DNA from: an uncultured Myxococcales bacterium
GTDB lineage: Bacteria; Myxococcota_A; UBA9042; DTJE01
DNA: 64,000 nt
Assembly: GCA_903936705.1 (NCBI GenBank)
Contig: CAIZWN010000068.1
Location: forward strand, 124,001 to 188,000
Direction of reading: 5' to 3'
Translations under genes and position numbers: made by a program
The notes under the pieces: generated by a model
Told to the model about the DNA's origin: nothing
Databases searched by the model: none
Seen by the model: only the letters and a program-made list of their open reading frames with translations
In this document: piece by piece, positions 40,075 to 48,201 of the stretch
Layout of the letters: every line of letters starts with the position of its first letter
Numbering within the stretch: position 1 is the stretch's first letter

Positions 40075-42774
40075 CTATTTAGTGATGTAGCTGGCAGTAA
40101 CGGCGGTCGTGGCGGCCGTGGTCTTCAGTGTGACGGTGACCAGGTCCGCGTCCGCGTGTACAGTCGTCGCCTGCGAAACGTCGGAGGCGTCGGTCGTCTT
40201 GATGTCCAATGATGCACCGCGCTGGACAAGGAAGAACAGGCGCGTGATCCTTCCTGGGACGGCCTTCGTGAACGCTATCGAGCGAATGCCGTCGGTTGTC
40301 GCCGAAGCTTCTTCAAGCACACCCGCACCTCCCATCAGGTGCCGGTCGGTCCCCAGGAACACGGGCGCGGTGTCCAGATCGGTGACGTCGCGCGCCAGAA
40401 TCAGTCTGCCCGACCGCGCTGTCATCGTGACGTCCACGTCGCCTGCCCGAATCGCCTTGTCATCGGCATCGACCAGCAACGCGCCGTCGATCAGGTCCAG
40501 CATTGCCCGGACTGGCGAGGGGCCGGCAGTGCCCGAACTGGTGTCGGGAATCGATGGGATTCGCAGGGTCCGGTCGCTCTCGTCCATGTCCTGCTGGGCC
40601 GGAATGTCGCGGTTTTCTCCCCAGTGGAACAGGCCGTACACGTAGTACATGCCGCCAAGGGCGTGCAGGGGCACTCGCCACAGTTCGGGCCAGCGTTTCT
40701 GGAACAGGTCCAATGGCTCGGGCAGCAGCGGCAGCGGCGGGATCATCCGCTGGACCAGTTCCAGCGCCTCGGGGTGAGACTCCATGAAGGTGAACGATTC
40801 GCCAAGCTTGACGAAGCCTCCGAACAGCGAGGCCCACAGGCCGAAGGCGCGTGCCTCGTTCGAGGCAAGACCCTGTGTGTCGCGGAAGAACAGTAGATCC
40901 GGATGGTTGGACCACACAGTGTTCCCCATCCAGTACCGGTGCGAGGCCGACAGAACGGTGGCCTTGATGCCCTGATCGAACGGCGACGAAGTGACGCCCC
41001 AGCGCGGCATGTTGTCCAGAGTCAGGCGCATTCCGTCGGCTATGCCATAGTTGACTCCGGTACCTGACACGACCATCAGGAACGTTTCTGGGCCGATCGT
41101 CTCGCGGATGACCTCCAGCGCATCCTTGTACAGGGCAAGGCCGCTCTTGCCCTGGGTCTTGTAGTTTGTTCCAAACATCGAATAGACACTGAAGTCCAGC
41201 TTGATGAACCTGAAGCCCCAGTCCTTCGTGATGCGTCCGTAGATCTCGCGCAGGTAGGCTTTCACCTCGTCGTTCGAAGGGTCCAACGCCCGGTAGTCCG
41301 AGTTGGCGCCCAGCGCGACACTGCCGAATTCGTCCAGTTCCAGCAGCCAGTCGGGGTGCGCAGTCGTAATCGGCCAGTCCTTGTGCACCCTGAACGGCGC
41401 CGTCCAGATGCCAGGCAGGAATCCTGCCGCGACAATCTGCTTTGCCATCCAGGCAAGGCCGTCCTCGCCGCCGTGCATCGGGAACCTCACCGGGTCGGTG
41501 GTCCAGGCGCCGTCGTCCTTCTGCCAGCCGTCATCAAGCAGGAAATAGTCCATACCGTATGGCAGGAAGTCCCGCGTCGCCGCTTCCAGGTTCTGGAGGA
41601 TGAAGGTTTCGTCGATGCCTTGTCCGGCGCCTCCAGACCCGAATCCTCCGCCCCAAGAGTTCCAGGACGACGGAGGTGCGGCTGGCGGGGGTTTCCCGTT
41701 GAATGTTGCGATAGCCCGACCGAATCGCAGGAGGCTCTGGTGCGAATCCATGGAAATATCAACGTAGGCGACGTCGGATGAAAGGGTTCGTCCGGCATCA
41801 AGGCCTGCGACGGGTGCAAAACGGTTCCGGATCGAGAACAGCGACAACCCCTCGACGCCGTCGATCATTACCGCTTTGCCAGGTACCTGGTCGGTCGAGA
41901 CGAGGCCAACGGCACGATGGGTGGTCACGAAACCGGCGACGACACACGATTTCGCCGCGGTACAGACGGCTGCGCTCCAGTTGGATGCCAGGCCGGCGCC
42001 AACCATTCCGCCTGGGTTCTCGCCGACCATCTGTGCGTCGGCCTTGAAGTCCAGAACCAGTTCGCTGCCGTTGTCGACAAGGACGGCGTCGGGCGTTCCG
42101 GGTCCCAGGTGCAACGTCGAGTTGCCGGCAAAGTCCACAACCACCGGCCGAATCTCGCTGACCGTAACATCCTGCGAAAACGGCATTGCCACGATGGTTC
42201 TGAAGGTGACCGCCGGGGTTTCGCGGTGCAGGCTGATGAACGTCGCCACACCTCCGATCTTGTTGGTCGGTACGGCGTCGAAGCGAATGATGACGGCCTC
42301 GCCCAGCTCGTCGGGTGCGTTGATGACCTGATACTGAATGCGGGGGCCAGGGTCCGACGAGGCAATAACCGTGTCAAGACCTTGTACCGTGAGGAATGCC
42401 TCGGATCTGCCGTTGATGATGCCGTCCCGGCCGGGAACGACACCCAGGTCGAACGTGCCGCGGACCAGGTCGTAAGCCAGGGTCACGACGCCGTTCGAGA
42501 CGGTCAACTTGTCGCCTTCCTCGACAGGGTAGAACGGCCCCGACGGCACGTCCTCGATGGAATCGACACCGCCCATGTCAGGCGAGCCTTCATCCGGTGA
42601 AATATCGGGTGGCTGAATGTCCTGTAGAATATCGGGGGTTCCATCGTCGGGAGCCGTTTCGGTGTCGATAACCGTGTCGGTTCCCGGATCGGTTCCGTTC
42701 GAGCTCGAGGACCCGCCGCAACCGAACATCAAAGCCGCTGCCAGTATCGTTGTCCGGATGAACCATCGTTTCAT
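40075..42774 (-). CDS. Alpha-galactosidase-like (GH36-type) lipoprotein
   Basis: An 899-aa lipoprotein (lipobox FGC, Cys19) with an Asp/Thr/Pro linker to about residue 75, a beta-rich N-terminal domain and a (beta/alpha)8 barrel. Barrel signatures include SSWNSWGGG, MDYFLLDDGWQKDDGAWTTDPVRFP, AAGFLPGIWTAPFRVHKDW and FRFIKLDF. Asp527 is the expected nucleophile, as in the GH27/GH36 alpha-galactosidase clan. The candidate acid/base may lie in LTLDNMPRWG. Substrate not certain; a periplasmic or surface-bound glycoside hydrolase is the best reading. GAGAGGA precedes the ATG. It is immediately followed by the yfhO-like gene. Confidence 0.82.
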   Translation of the reverse strand: MKRWFIRTTILAAALMFGCGGSSSSNGTDPGTDTVIDTETAPDDGTPDILQDIQPPDISPDEGSPDMGGVDSIEDVPSGPFYPVEEGDKLTVSNGVVTLAYDLVRGTFDLGVVPGRDGIINGRSEAFLTVQGLDTVIASSDPGPRIQYQVINAPDELGEAVIIRFDAVPTNKIGGVATFISLHRETPAVTFRTIVAMPFSQDVTVSEIRPVVVDFAGNSTLHLGPGTPDAVLVDNGSELVLDFKADAQMVGENPGGMVGAGLASNWSAAVCTAAKSCVVAGFVTTHRAVGLVSTDQVPGKAVMIDGVEGLSLFSIRNRFAPVAGLDAGRTLSSDVAYVDISMDSHQSLLRFGRAIATFNGKPPPAAPPSSWNSWGGGFGSGGAGQGIDETFILQNLEAATRDFLPYGMDYFLLDDGWQKDDGAWTTDPVRFPMHGGEDGLAWMAKQIVAAGFLPGIWTAPFRVHKDWPITTAHPDWLLELDEFGSVALGANSDYRALDPSNDEVKAYLREIYGRITKDWGFRFIKLDFSVYSMFGTNYKTQGKSGLALYKDALEVIRETIGPETFLMVVSGTGVNYGIADGMRLTLDNMPRWGVTSSPFDQGIKATVLSASHRYWMGNTVWSNHPDLLFFRDTQGLASNEARAFGLWASLFGGFVKLGESFTFMESHPEALELVQRMIPPLPLLPEPLDLFQKRWPELWRVPLHALGGMYYVYGLFHWGENRDIPAQQDMDESDRTLRIPSIPDTSSGTAGPSPVRAMLDLIDGALLVDADDKAIRAGDVDVTMTARSGRLILARDVTDLDTAPVFLGTDRHLMGGAGVLEEASATTDGIRSIAFTKAVPGRITRLFFLVQRGASLDIKTTDASDVSQATTVHADADLVTVTLKTTAATTAVTASYITK

Positions 42775-42853
42775 GACATCCTCTCAAGCGGGTCCGGGCG
42801 TACTGTACCACCGACCGATTGAACTGGCAGCCCCTCAATCACCCCTGGCCCGA

Positions 42854-42882
42854 TTGACAGGCGGCCCCCTGTGCCCTAGGCT
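42854..42882 (+). promoter_or_regulatory. Predicted promoter of the small NTF2-like lipoprotein gene
   Basis: Perfect TTGACA (42854-42859), 17-bp spacer, TAGGCT (42877-42882, 3 of 6), 22 bp before the ATG. Confidence 0.5.
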
Positions 42883-42904
42883 TTCGGCGACTTCGGAGGC
42901 AATC

Positions 42905-43381
42905 ATGAAGCGTTCGATCCTCCCGGGAATCTGCTTTCTGGCGATGGTTTCCTGCGGTCCCAATTACATCGTGAACACCAAGGTAGAGGACACCCCGAAC
43001 AATCGCCTGATCGCCGACCTGGTGGAACACTACCGGGAGGCGATTCAGCAGCGGGACGTTAGTGCCCTGAAGGAGATCGTTTCCAGGAAGTACTTCTCGA
43101 ATGCAGGGACGACTTCCGAGGCAGGGGACGATTACGGGTACGAACAGCTGGAAAAAAGGGTTCTTCCGATGCTTCAGGAGAACGTCAAGTCGGTACAGTA
43201 TACCCTCGTTCTAAAGAAGATTACCTTCATGGGCGAGACGCGTGCCGCGGCGGAATTCGAGTACCAGTACAAGTATTTCTACGTCGAAGCCGGCAAGGAG
43301 CGCTGGTCGGCCCGCAACGATTACAACAAGCTGGAATTCGCCTTGGAAGACGGCGTTTGGCGCATTACCAGCGGACTGTAG
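42905..43381 (+). CDS. Small lipoprotein with an NTF2/SnoaL-like domain
   Basis: A 158-aa lipoprotein (MKRSILPGICFLAMVSC, Cys17). The mature part begins with a helix (NRLIADLVEHYREAIQQRDVSALKEIVS) and continues with strands ending ALEDGVWRITSG, the pattern of a SnoaL/NTF2-like fold that often binds small ligands or acts as a structural module. GGAGG lies five bases before the ATG at 42905; a longer frame overlaps the divergent alpha-galactosidase gene and is rejected. Function unknown. Confidence 0.78.
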   Translation: MKRSILPGICFLAMVSCGPNYIVNTKVEDTPNNRLIADLVEHYREAIQQRDVSALKEIVSRKYFSNAGTTSEAGDDYGYEQLEKRVLPMLQENVKSVQYTLVLKKITFMGETRAAAEFEYQYKYFYVEAGKERWSARNDYNKLEFALEDGVWRITSGL

Positions 43382-43431
43382 ATATCCCCGACAAGGTCAA
43401 CCCGGACGGTGAAGGTGGATCCGAGAGGCGT

Positions 43432-43992
43432 CTAGACGCCGGTCCCGTACGTGTTCGGGATGCAGAATTTGTAGGTGCAGGACTTGGCGGCAGCCTCGTC
43501 TGGCAGGCATTTTTCATTCACGCAATCGGCGTCAACTTCGCAAGACTTCCTGCTGGTTTCGCAGAACAGTTGGGCCTCGCAACGCGACCATGGCGAACTG
43601 GTCGTACATTCCGAGTCCAGGGTGCATGCCACCTTCAGACTGAGGATCTTGCGGCAGGTCGTGTCGGTCGGGCACGAGGACCCGTTGCACGGAATAGTGC
43701 AGAACGCGACGCCCACAGAACTGACCGGCTGGGTGTCGGCGACCGCCTTGCTTTCGAACATGACGCACGGGCCATCGTTGCACTGGGGGTGATCCCTGAC
43801 CACGCACGAATCGAAGCAGTAGACGCCTTCATCGGTACACTGATTGCCGGTGGCTTCGATAGCAGACTTGCAGTCGGACTGCATCCGCTGAGTCATCGCG
43901 CATTGCTCGAAGACATCTTTTGCAGGACAGGCGATGATCAGTACCGAGAGCATCGCCCCCCCAAACATGACTGCAAAACGGCTGGCTGACAC
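43432..43992 (-). CDS. Cys-rich lipoprotein, unknown function
   Basis: A 186-aa lipoprotein (lipobox LIIAC, Cys22) with about 20 cysteines spread through the mature part, for example CTDEGVYCFDSCVVRDHPQC and CEVDADCVNEKCLPDE. The 'D-x-x-C' phrases resemble short disulfide-rich repeats common in secreted myxobacterial proteins and in the protein at 61866. It starts at a GTG behind GGAGGTGACCG. It follows gcvPA by 65 bp on the same strand, in the place where gcvPB is often found, but it is unrelated to it. Confidence 0.75.
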   Translation of the reverse strand: MSASRFAVMFGGAMLSVLIIACPAKDVFEQCAMTQRMQSDCKSAIEATGNQCTDEGVYCFDSCVVRDHPQCNDGPCVMFESKAVADTQPVSSVGVAFCTIPCNGSSCPTDTTCRKILSLKVACTLDSECTTSSPWSRCEAQLFCETSRKSCEVDADCVNEKCLPDEAAAKSCTYKFCIPNTYGTGV

Positions 43993-44057
43993 CGGTCACC
44001 TCCGAGGAATTCGACCCCTCGCATTGTAGCCGAGGGGGAGGTCAGGTCAAGCGCGGG

Positions 44058-45383
44058 TCAAATACAGTCTTTCAGACGATCGAAATCGGCGTCAGTTCGC
44101 TGTTCTGTAACCGCAATCAGCAGGCAGTCTGCCAGCTCGGGAAAGAAGCGGCCCAGATCAAGACCGGGGACCACTCCGCGAGTCGAGGCGCGTGCCGTAA
44201 CCTCGGCGGCGGTCCCGGAAAGTCGAATCACGAACTCGTTGAATGTCGGACCGGCGAAAGGCAGCGATACGCCGGGCAGGCTGGACAGTTGGGCCTTGAG
44301 CATCTCGGCCCGGTGGTGGTTCCATTGTGCCAGTCGGACCATGCCGCCGCGGCCCAGCAGCGACAGGTGTATGGCGACAGCCAGAGCGCAAAGCCCCTCG
44401 TTCGAGCAGATGTTCGACGAGGCCCGTTCGCGGCGGATGTGCTGCTCGCGGGCCGCAAGGGTCAGTGCATAGCAAGGGCTCCCGTTTGCATCCTTGGTTT
44501 GCCCGATCAGACGTCCGGGCATCGCCTTCACGAACGGCTGCTTGACCGCAAAAAAACCGACGTACGGCCCGCCCCATGAAAGGGGTAGACCAAGCGACTG
44601 GCCCTCGCCAGCAGCAAGATCGGCGCCAAGATTGCCAGGGGGTTCGATAAGTCCGAAAGCAAGCGCCTCGGAAAATGTGGCAACCAGAAGTGCGCCGGAG
44701 GCATGGGTGACGTCGGCTATGGCCTGCATGTCCTCGACGATGCCAAGAAAATTCGGCGACTGCAGTACGACTCCGCCGACGTCTGGCGCCAGGGCAGCCT
44801 TTAGCGCCGCGATATCCGTTGCGCCCGATCCGTCAAACGGGACCTCGATGACATTGTCATGGCCCACGTAGCTGACCAGGACGTCGCGGTACTGGGGATG
44901 CACGGCTCGCGACACCAGGACTTTCGGGCGCCGGGTCTGTCGCACGGCCATCAGCGCCGCCTCGGCGCATCCGGTCGAGCCTTCGTACATCGAGGCGTTC
45001 GCCACGTCCATTCCCAACAAGGACGCGACCATCGTCTGGTATTCGAACTGGGCCTGCAGGGTTCCCTGCGATAGTTCGGGCTGGTAGGGCGTGTACGAGG
45101 TCAGGAACTCGCCACGGGAGGTCAGGTGGTGCACCGCCGCCGGCACGTAGTGGTCATAAGCTCCGGCGCCCAGGAACGACAGGGCGCCGCAGCCGGAATT
45201 GCGCTCGGACAGGCTGCGCGCATAGGCAAGCACCTCGGCTTCGGACAAGGCTTCAGGTAGATCCAGGCTGCCTGCAATCTTGAATGCTTCCGGGATCGCC
45301 TGGAAAAGGTCGTCCAGCGATGCCACGCCGATGACCTTCAGCATCTGCGCAACTTCTGCGTCGGTATGCGGAGTGAAGTCCAT
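44058..45383 (-). CDS. gcvPA: Glycine dehydrogenase (decarboxylating), subunit 1
   Basis: A 441-aa PLP-enzyme half of the two-subunit P-protein of the glycine cleavage system, which decarboxylates glycine and passes the aminomethyl group to lipoyl-GcvH. It matches the family from MDFTPHTDAEVAQMLKVIG through FLGAGAYDHYVPAAVHHL, YTPYQPELSQGTLQAQFEYQT and GMDVANASMYEG to NICSNEGLCALA. The PLP lysine belongs to subunit 2, whose gene is not in this window. AGGAGG precedes the ATG at 45383. Operon order is gcvT-gcvH-gcvPA. Confidence 0.94.
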   Translation of the reverse strand: MDFTPHTDAEVAQMLKVIGVASLDDLFQAIPEAFKIAGSLDLPEALSEAEVLAYARSLSERNSGCGALSFLGAGAYDHYVPAAVHHLTSRGEFLTSYTPYQPELSQGTLQAQFEYQTMVASLLGMDVANASMYEGSTGCAEAALMAVRQTRRPKVLVSRAVHPQYRDVLVSYVGHDNVIEVPFDGSGATDIAALKAALAPDVGGVVLQSPNFLGIVEDMQAIADVTHASGALLVATFSEALAFGLIEPPGNLGADLAAGEGQSLGLPLSWGGPYVGFFAVKQPFVKAMPGRLIGQTKDANGSPCYALTLAAREQHIRRERASSNICSNEGLCALAVAIHLSLLGRGGMVRLAQWNHHRAEMLKAQLSSLPGVSLPFAGPTFNEFVIRLSGTAAEVTARASTRGVVPGLDLGRFFPELADCLLIAVTEQRTDADFDRLKDCI

Positions 45384-45441
45384 CGCGCCGACCTCCTTGC
45401 CTGGAAATGATGGCGAAACTGACGACACAAGGAAGCGGGCG

Positions 45442-45843
45442 TCAGCCCTCCTCGTCGTCCAGTTTACCCAGCAGTTCCTCGTAGTCGTCGGCGCTCAGAA
45501 GTTCGTCGATCTGCTCGAGGTCCTCGACCTCGATGCGGATCAACCAGCCCTCTTCGTAGGGGTCCGTGTTGATCACCGCCGAGTCGTCGTTCAGGAGTTC
45601 GTTGACTTCCAGAACAACCCCGCTGACCGGCGCGAAGACCTCGGTGGAGGCCTTCTGAGAATCGATCATGCCGACGGGCTCGCCTCGCTCGACCTCATCG
45701 CCCACTCGGGGCAGATCGATGCTGACGATATCGCCCAGTTTTTCCTGGGCGTAGTCGGTGATGCCGATCGTGATGACATTGTCTTCCTCGATCCTCACCC
45801 ACTCGTGGCTTTCGGTGTACCGGTAGTCCTTCGGGACCGACAT
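45442..45843 (-). CDS. gcvH: Glycine cleavage system H protein
   Basis: A 133-aa carrier protein with the lipoylation site in MIDSQKASTEVFAPVSG. The start YRYTESHEWVRIE and the central ITDYAQEKLGDIVSIDLP are typical. The C-terminus is acidic. GGAAGGAGG precedes the ATG. It lies 17 bp after gcvT and 58 bp before gcvPA. Confidence 0.95.
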   Translation of the reverse strand: MSVPKDYRYTESHEWVRIEEDNVITIGITDYAQEKLGDIVSIDLPRVGDEVERGEPVGMIDSQKASTEVFAPVSGVVLEVNELLNDDSAVINTDPYEEGWLIRIEVEDLEQIDELLSADDYEELLGKLDDEEG

Positions 45844-45860
45844 CGTGCCCTCCTTCCGCC

Positions 45861-46961
45861 CTAGCGCTTCAATAGCGGGGGCTGCACCACCCGCGCTTCG
45901 ACCTTCTTCATGCCCTTTATGTCAATCAGGATCTTGGTTCCAGGTGCGTCGAACGGCCTGTCGATGTAGGCCATGCCCACGGCAATACCCAGCGTCGGGG
46001 ACAAGGTGCCGGAGGTCACGTGCCCGACCTGGCGATCATCGACCAGGACAGGATAACCGTGCCGAGCGATGCCCTTGCCTTCTACCACGAACGTCACCAA
46101 CTGCCTGCTGCATCCCTCGTCGCGCTGCCGTACCAGAATGTCGCGCCCCGTGAAGTCGCCCTTGTCGAACTTGACGGTCCAGGAAAGTCCGGCCTCCATC
46201 GGCGTGGTGGTATCGTCGATGTCGTTGCCGTACAGACAGTATTTCATTTCCAGGCGCAGGGAATCGCGGGCTCCAAGCCCGATCGGGCCAACGCCCAGGC
46301 TTTCGCCTTCTTGCGTCAGTTCCAGCCACAGAGCGACCGCAGCGGCGTTCGGAACGTAGATTTCGCCACCCTTCTCGCCGGTGTAACCTGTTGTGGCCAG
46401 GATGACCTCGGTGCCCTTGAAGTCCTTTTTGGCGAACGTGAACGGCTTCATCGAAAGGGCAGAATCGCCGAAAACCCTGGACAGCAGTTCCGGCGCATTC
46501 GGACCCTGGACAGCGATCTGGGAATAGCTGTCGGACAGGTCCAGTACTTCACATTCGCCATCGGCCTGGCGCAGGAACCACTGGTAGTCCTTGTCCTTGT
46601 TCGATGCATTGACGCAGACGAACCATTCGGTGTCAGACACCTTGTAGAAAATCATGTCATCGACGATACCGCCGGTCGGAAGGCAGACCGGGGTGTAAAC
46701 GGCCTTGCCGGGCATGACCGTGCCGACGTTGTTGGTGGTGATGCGCTGGACAACTGACAACGCGCGCTCGCCACGAAAGACAACTTCTCCCATGTGGCTG
46801 ACGTCGAACAGGCCGACTTTCGTCCGGACACGCTCGTGCTCTTTCGCGATTGACTCGAACTGGACCGGCATCCAGAACCCGGCGAAGGGCACCATCTTGC
46901 CCCCGGCCTTGACATGCAGGTCGAACAGTTCCGTCTTTCGGACGTTGTCATGTCCATGCAC
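45861..46961 (-). CDS. gcvT: Glycine cleavage system T protein (aminomethyltransferase)
   Basis: A 366-aa tetrahydrofolate-dependent enzyme that releases ammonia and makes methylene-THF. Family marks: KTELFDLHVKAGGKMVPFAGFWMPVQF, VGLFDVSHMGEV, and ATTGYTGEKGGEIYV. It starts at a GTG (46961) with GGAGG eight bases upstream; an ATG at 46957 is out of frame. It is first in the gcvT-H-PA operon, with its own promoter in the 199-bp gap after folD. Confidence 0.95.
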   Translation of the reverse strand: MHGHDNVRKTELFDLHVKAGGKMVPFAGFWMPVQFESIAKEHERVRTKVGLFDVSHMGEVVFRGERALSVVQRITTNNVGTVMPGKAVYTPVCLPTGGIVDDMIFYKVSDTEWFVCVNASNKDKDYQWFLRQADGECEVLDLSDSYSQIAVQGPNAPELLSRVFGDSALSMKPFTFAKKDFKGTEVILATTGYTGEKGGEIYVPNAAAVALWLELTQEGESLGVGPIGLGARDSLRLEMKYCLYGNDIDDTTTPMEAGLSWTVKFDKGDFTGRDILVRQRDEGCSRQLVTFVVEGKGIARHGYPVLVDDRQVGHVTSGTLSPTLGIAVGMAYIDRPFDAPGTKILIDIKGMKKVEARVVQPPLLKR

Positions 46962-46993
46962 GATTGCAGCCTCCCGAGCGCTGTCCGCGGCAC

Positions 46994-47022
46994 CGAATAC
47001 AGCAGGCCTTCCTGCGAGTCAA
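46994..47022 (-). promoter_or_regulatory. Predicted promoter of the gcv operon
   Basis: On the minus strand TTGACT (47022-47017), 17-bp spacer, TATTCG (46999-46994). The spacer contains the inverted repeat GCAGG-AAGG-CCTGC. No glycine-riboswitch motif was recognised in the leader. Confidence 0.45.
47002..47015. promoter_or_regulatory. Inverted repeat inside the gcv promoter spacer
   Basis: GCAGG-CCTT-CCTGC on the plus strand, exactly between the predicted -35 and -10 of gcvT. It is a candidate repressor site; the binding protein is unknown. Confidence 0.4.
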
Positions 47023-47160
47023 GCCAAAAGAAGGAGGGGTCGATCTATCTGGTGTGTACGCGGTTCGTCAACTTGAAGGATTCGACCCCATCAGACCGGC
47101 CAATCGGCGAACTTGCGCGTACTTGCGGGAGGGGAAATAAAAGGTCCAGAAAGGCGGTGG

Positions 47161-48027
47161 TCAGAAGGGGACGGGCAGCCCCCGTCGGGCCGCACAGGCG
47201 ATGACGGTGTTGCGCAGAAGGAACGCGATCGTCATGGGACCGACGCCCCCGGGAACAGGGGTGATGGAACCGGCATGCTCGGCTGCCGCGGTGTAATCGA
47301 CGTCGCCGCAAAGCTTGCCGTTCTCGTCGCGGTTCATGCCGACGTCGATCACTATCGCACCAGGCTTGATCCAGTCGCCCTTGATCATCCTGGTTTTGCC
47401 GATGGCGGCGACCACCACGTCTGCCTCGGATACCCGAGTCTTGAGGTCCTGGGTGCGGGAATGGCAGACCGTAACTGTGGCGTTGCGTGCCATCAGAAGC
47501 AGTGCCATCGGCTTTCCGACGATCAGGCTGCGTCCCACCACCACGGCGCGCTTGCCGGCGAGCGACGTGCCTGTCTGGTCGATCAGACGCATGCATCCGG
47601 CGGGCGTGCAGGCCACGAGGCCGTCCCGTCCAGACAGCAGCAGCCCAAGGTTTACCGGGTGGAATCCATCAACGTCGCGATCTGGGTCCTGGGCGTCGGT
47701 TATCCGGTTGGCGTCGATGTGCTTGGGCAGTGGAAGCTGGACAAGGACGCCGTCCACTTCGGGATCTGCGTTCAGCCTGCGCAGAAGATCCAGCAACTCG
47801 GCTTCGGTGGTTTCGGCCGGCAGATGATGCGTCACGCCGGCTATTCCCACCTCCTCGGAAGCTTTGGCCTTGTTGCGCACGTAGACGGTGGAGGCCGGGT
47901 CGTCACCTACCAGGACCACGTGCAGGCCCGGCGTTACTCCCTGCGCCTTCAGGCGATCGACGGCTGCTCGAACTTCGACGCGAACCTGTGCGGCAATCGC
48001 CTTTCCATCGATGACCTGGGCCGGCAT
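47161..48027 (-). CDS. folD: Bifunctional methylene-THF dehydrogenase / methenyl-THF cyclohydrolase FolD
   Basis: A 288-aa one-carbon enzyme interconverting 5,10-methylene-THF and 10-formyl-THF. Motifs: [23 protein letters not shown] (with the catalytic Lys), [32 protein letters not shown] and [12 protein letters not shown]. The ATG at 48027 follows GAGG. It precedes the gcv operon on the same strand, and the product of GcvT (methylene-THF) is its substrate. Confidence 0.95.
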   Translation of the reverse strand: MPAQVIDGKAIAAQVRVEVRAAVDRLKAQGVTPGLHVVLVGDDPASTVYVRNKAKASEEVGIAGVTHHLPAETTEAELLDLLRRLNADPEVDGVLVQLPLPKHIDANRITDAQDPDRDVDGFHPVNLGLLLSGRDGLVACTPAGCMRLIDQTGTSLAGKRAVVVGRSLIVGKPMALLLMARNATVTVCHSRTQDLKTRVSEADVVVAAIGKTRMIKGDWIKPGAIVIDVGMNRDENGKLCGDVDYTAAAEHAGSITPVPGGVGPMTIAFLLRNTVIACAARRGLPVPF

Positions 48028-48201
48028 GTGAAACCTCGTGGCGTTGACGCCGCGAATGCTAGCCAATACGCAGGTAGTGGTCAATGTGCCAGCCATGCAT
48101 GAATCCGTCATTTTCCGGCCTGGCATTCGTGGTGAAATGGCGCGGTCTGCAGCCGCTAGCGGGTGGCGTGGTATCTTCGACAGGGTTTCCAGGTGGCTGG
48201 G

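Noticed and set aside
46962-47160. Glycine riboswitch upstream of gcvT
   Set aside because: The gap was read on the coding strand and no tandem aptamer-like motif was found; an ordinary promoter with an inverted repeat is present instead.
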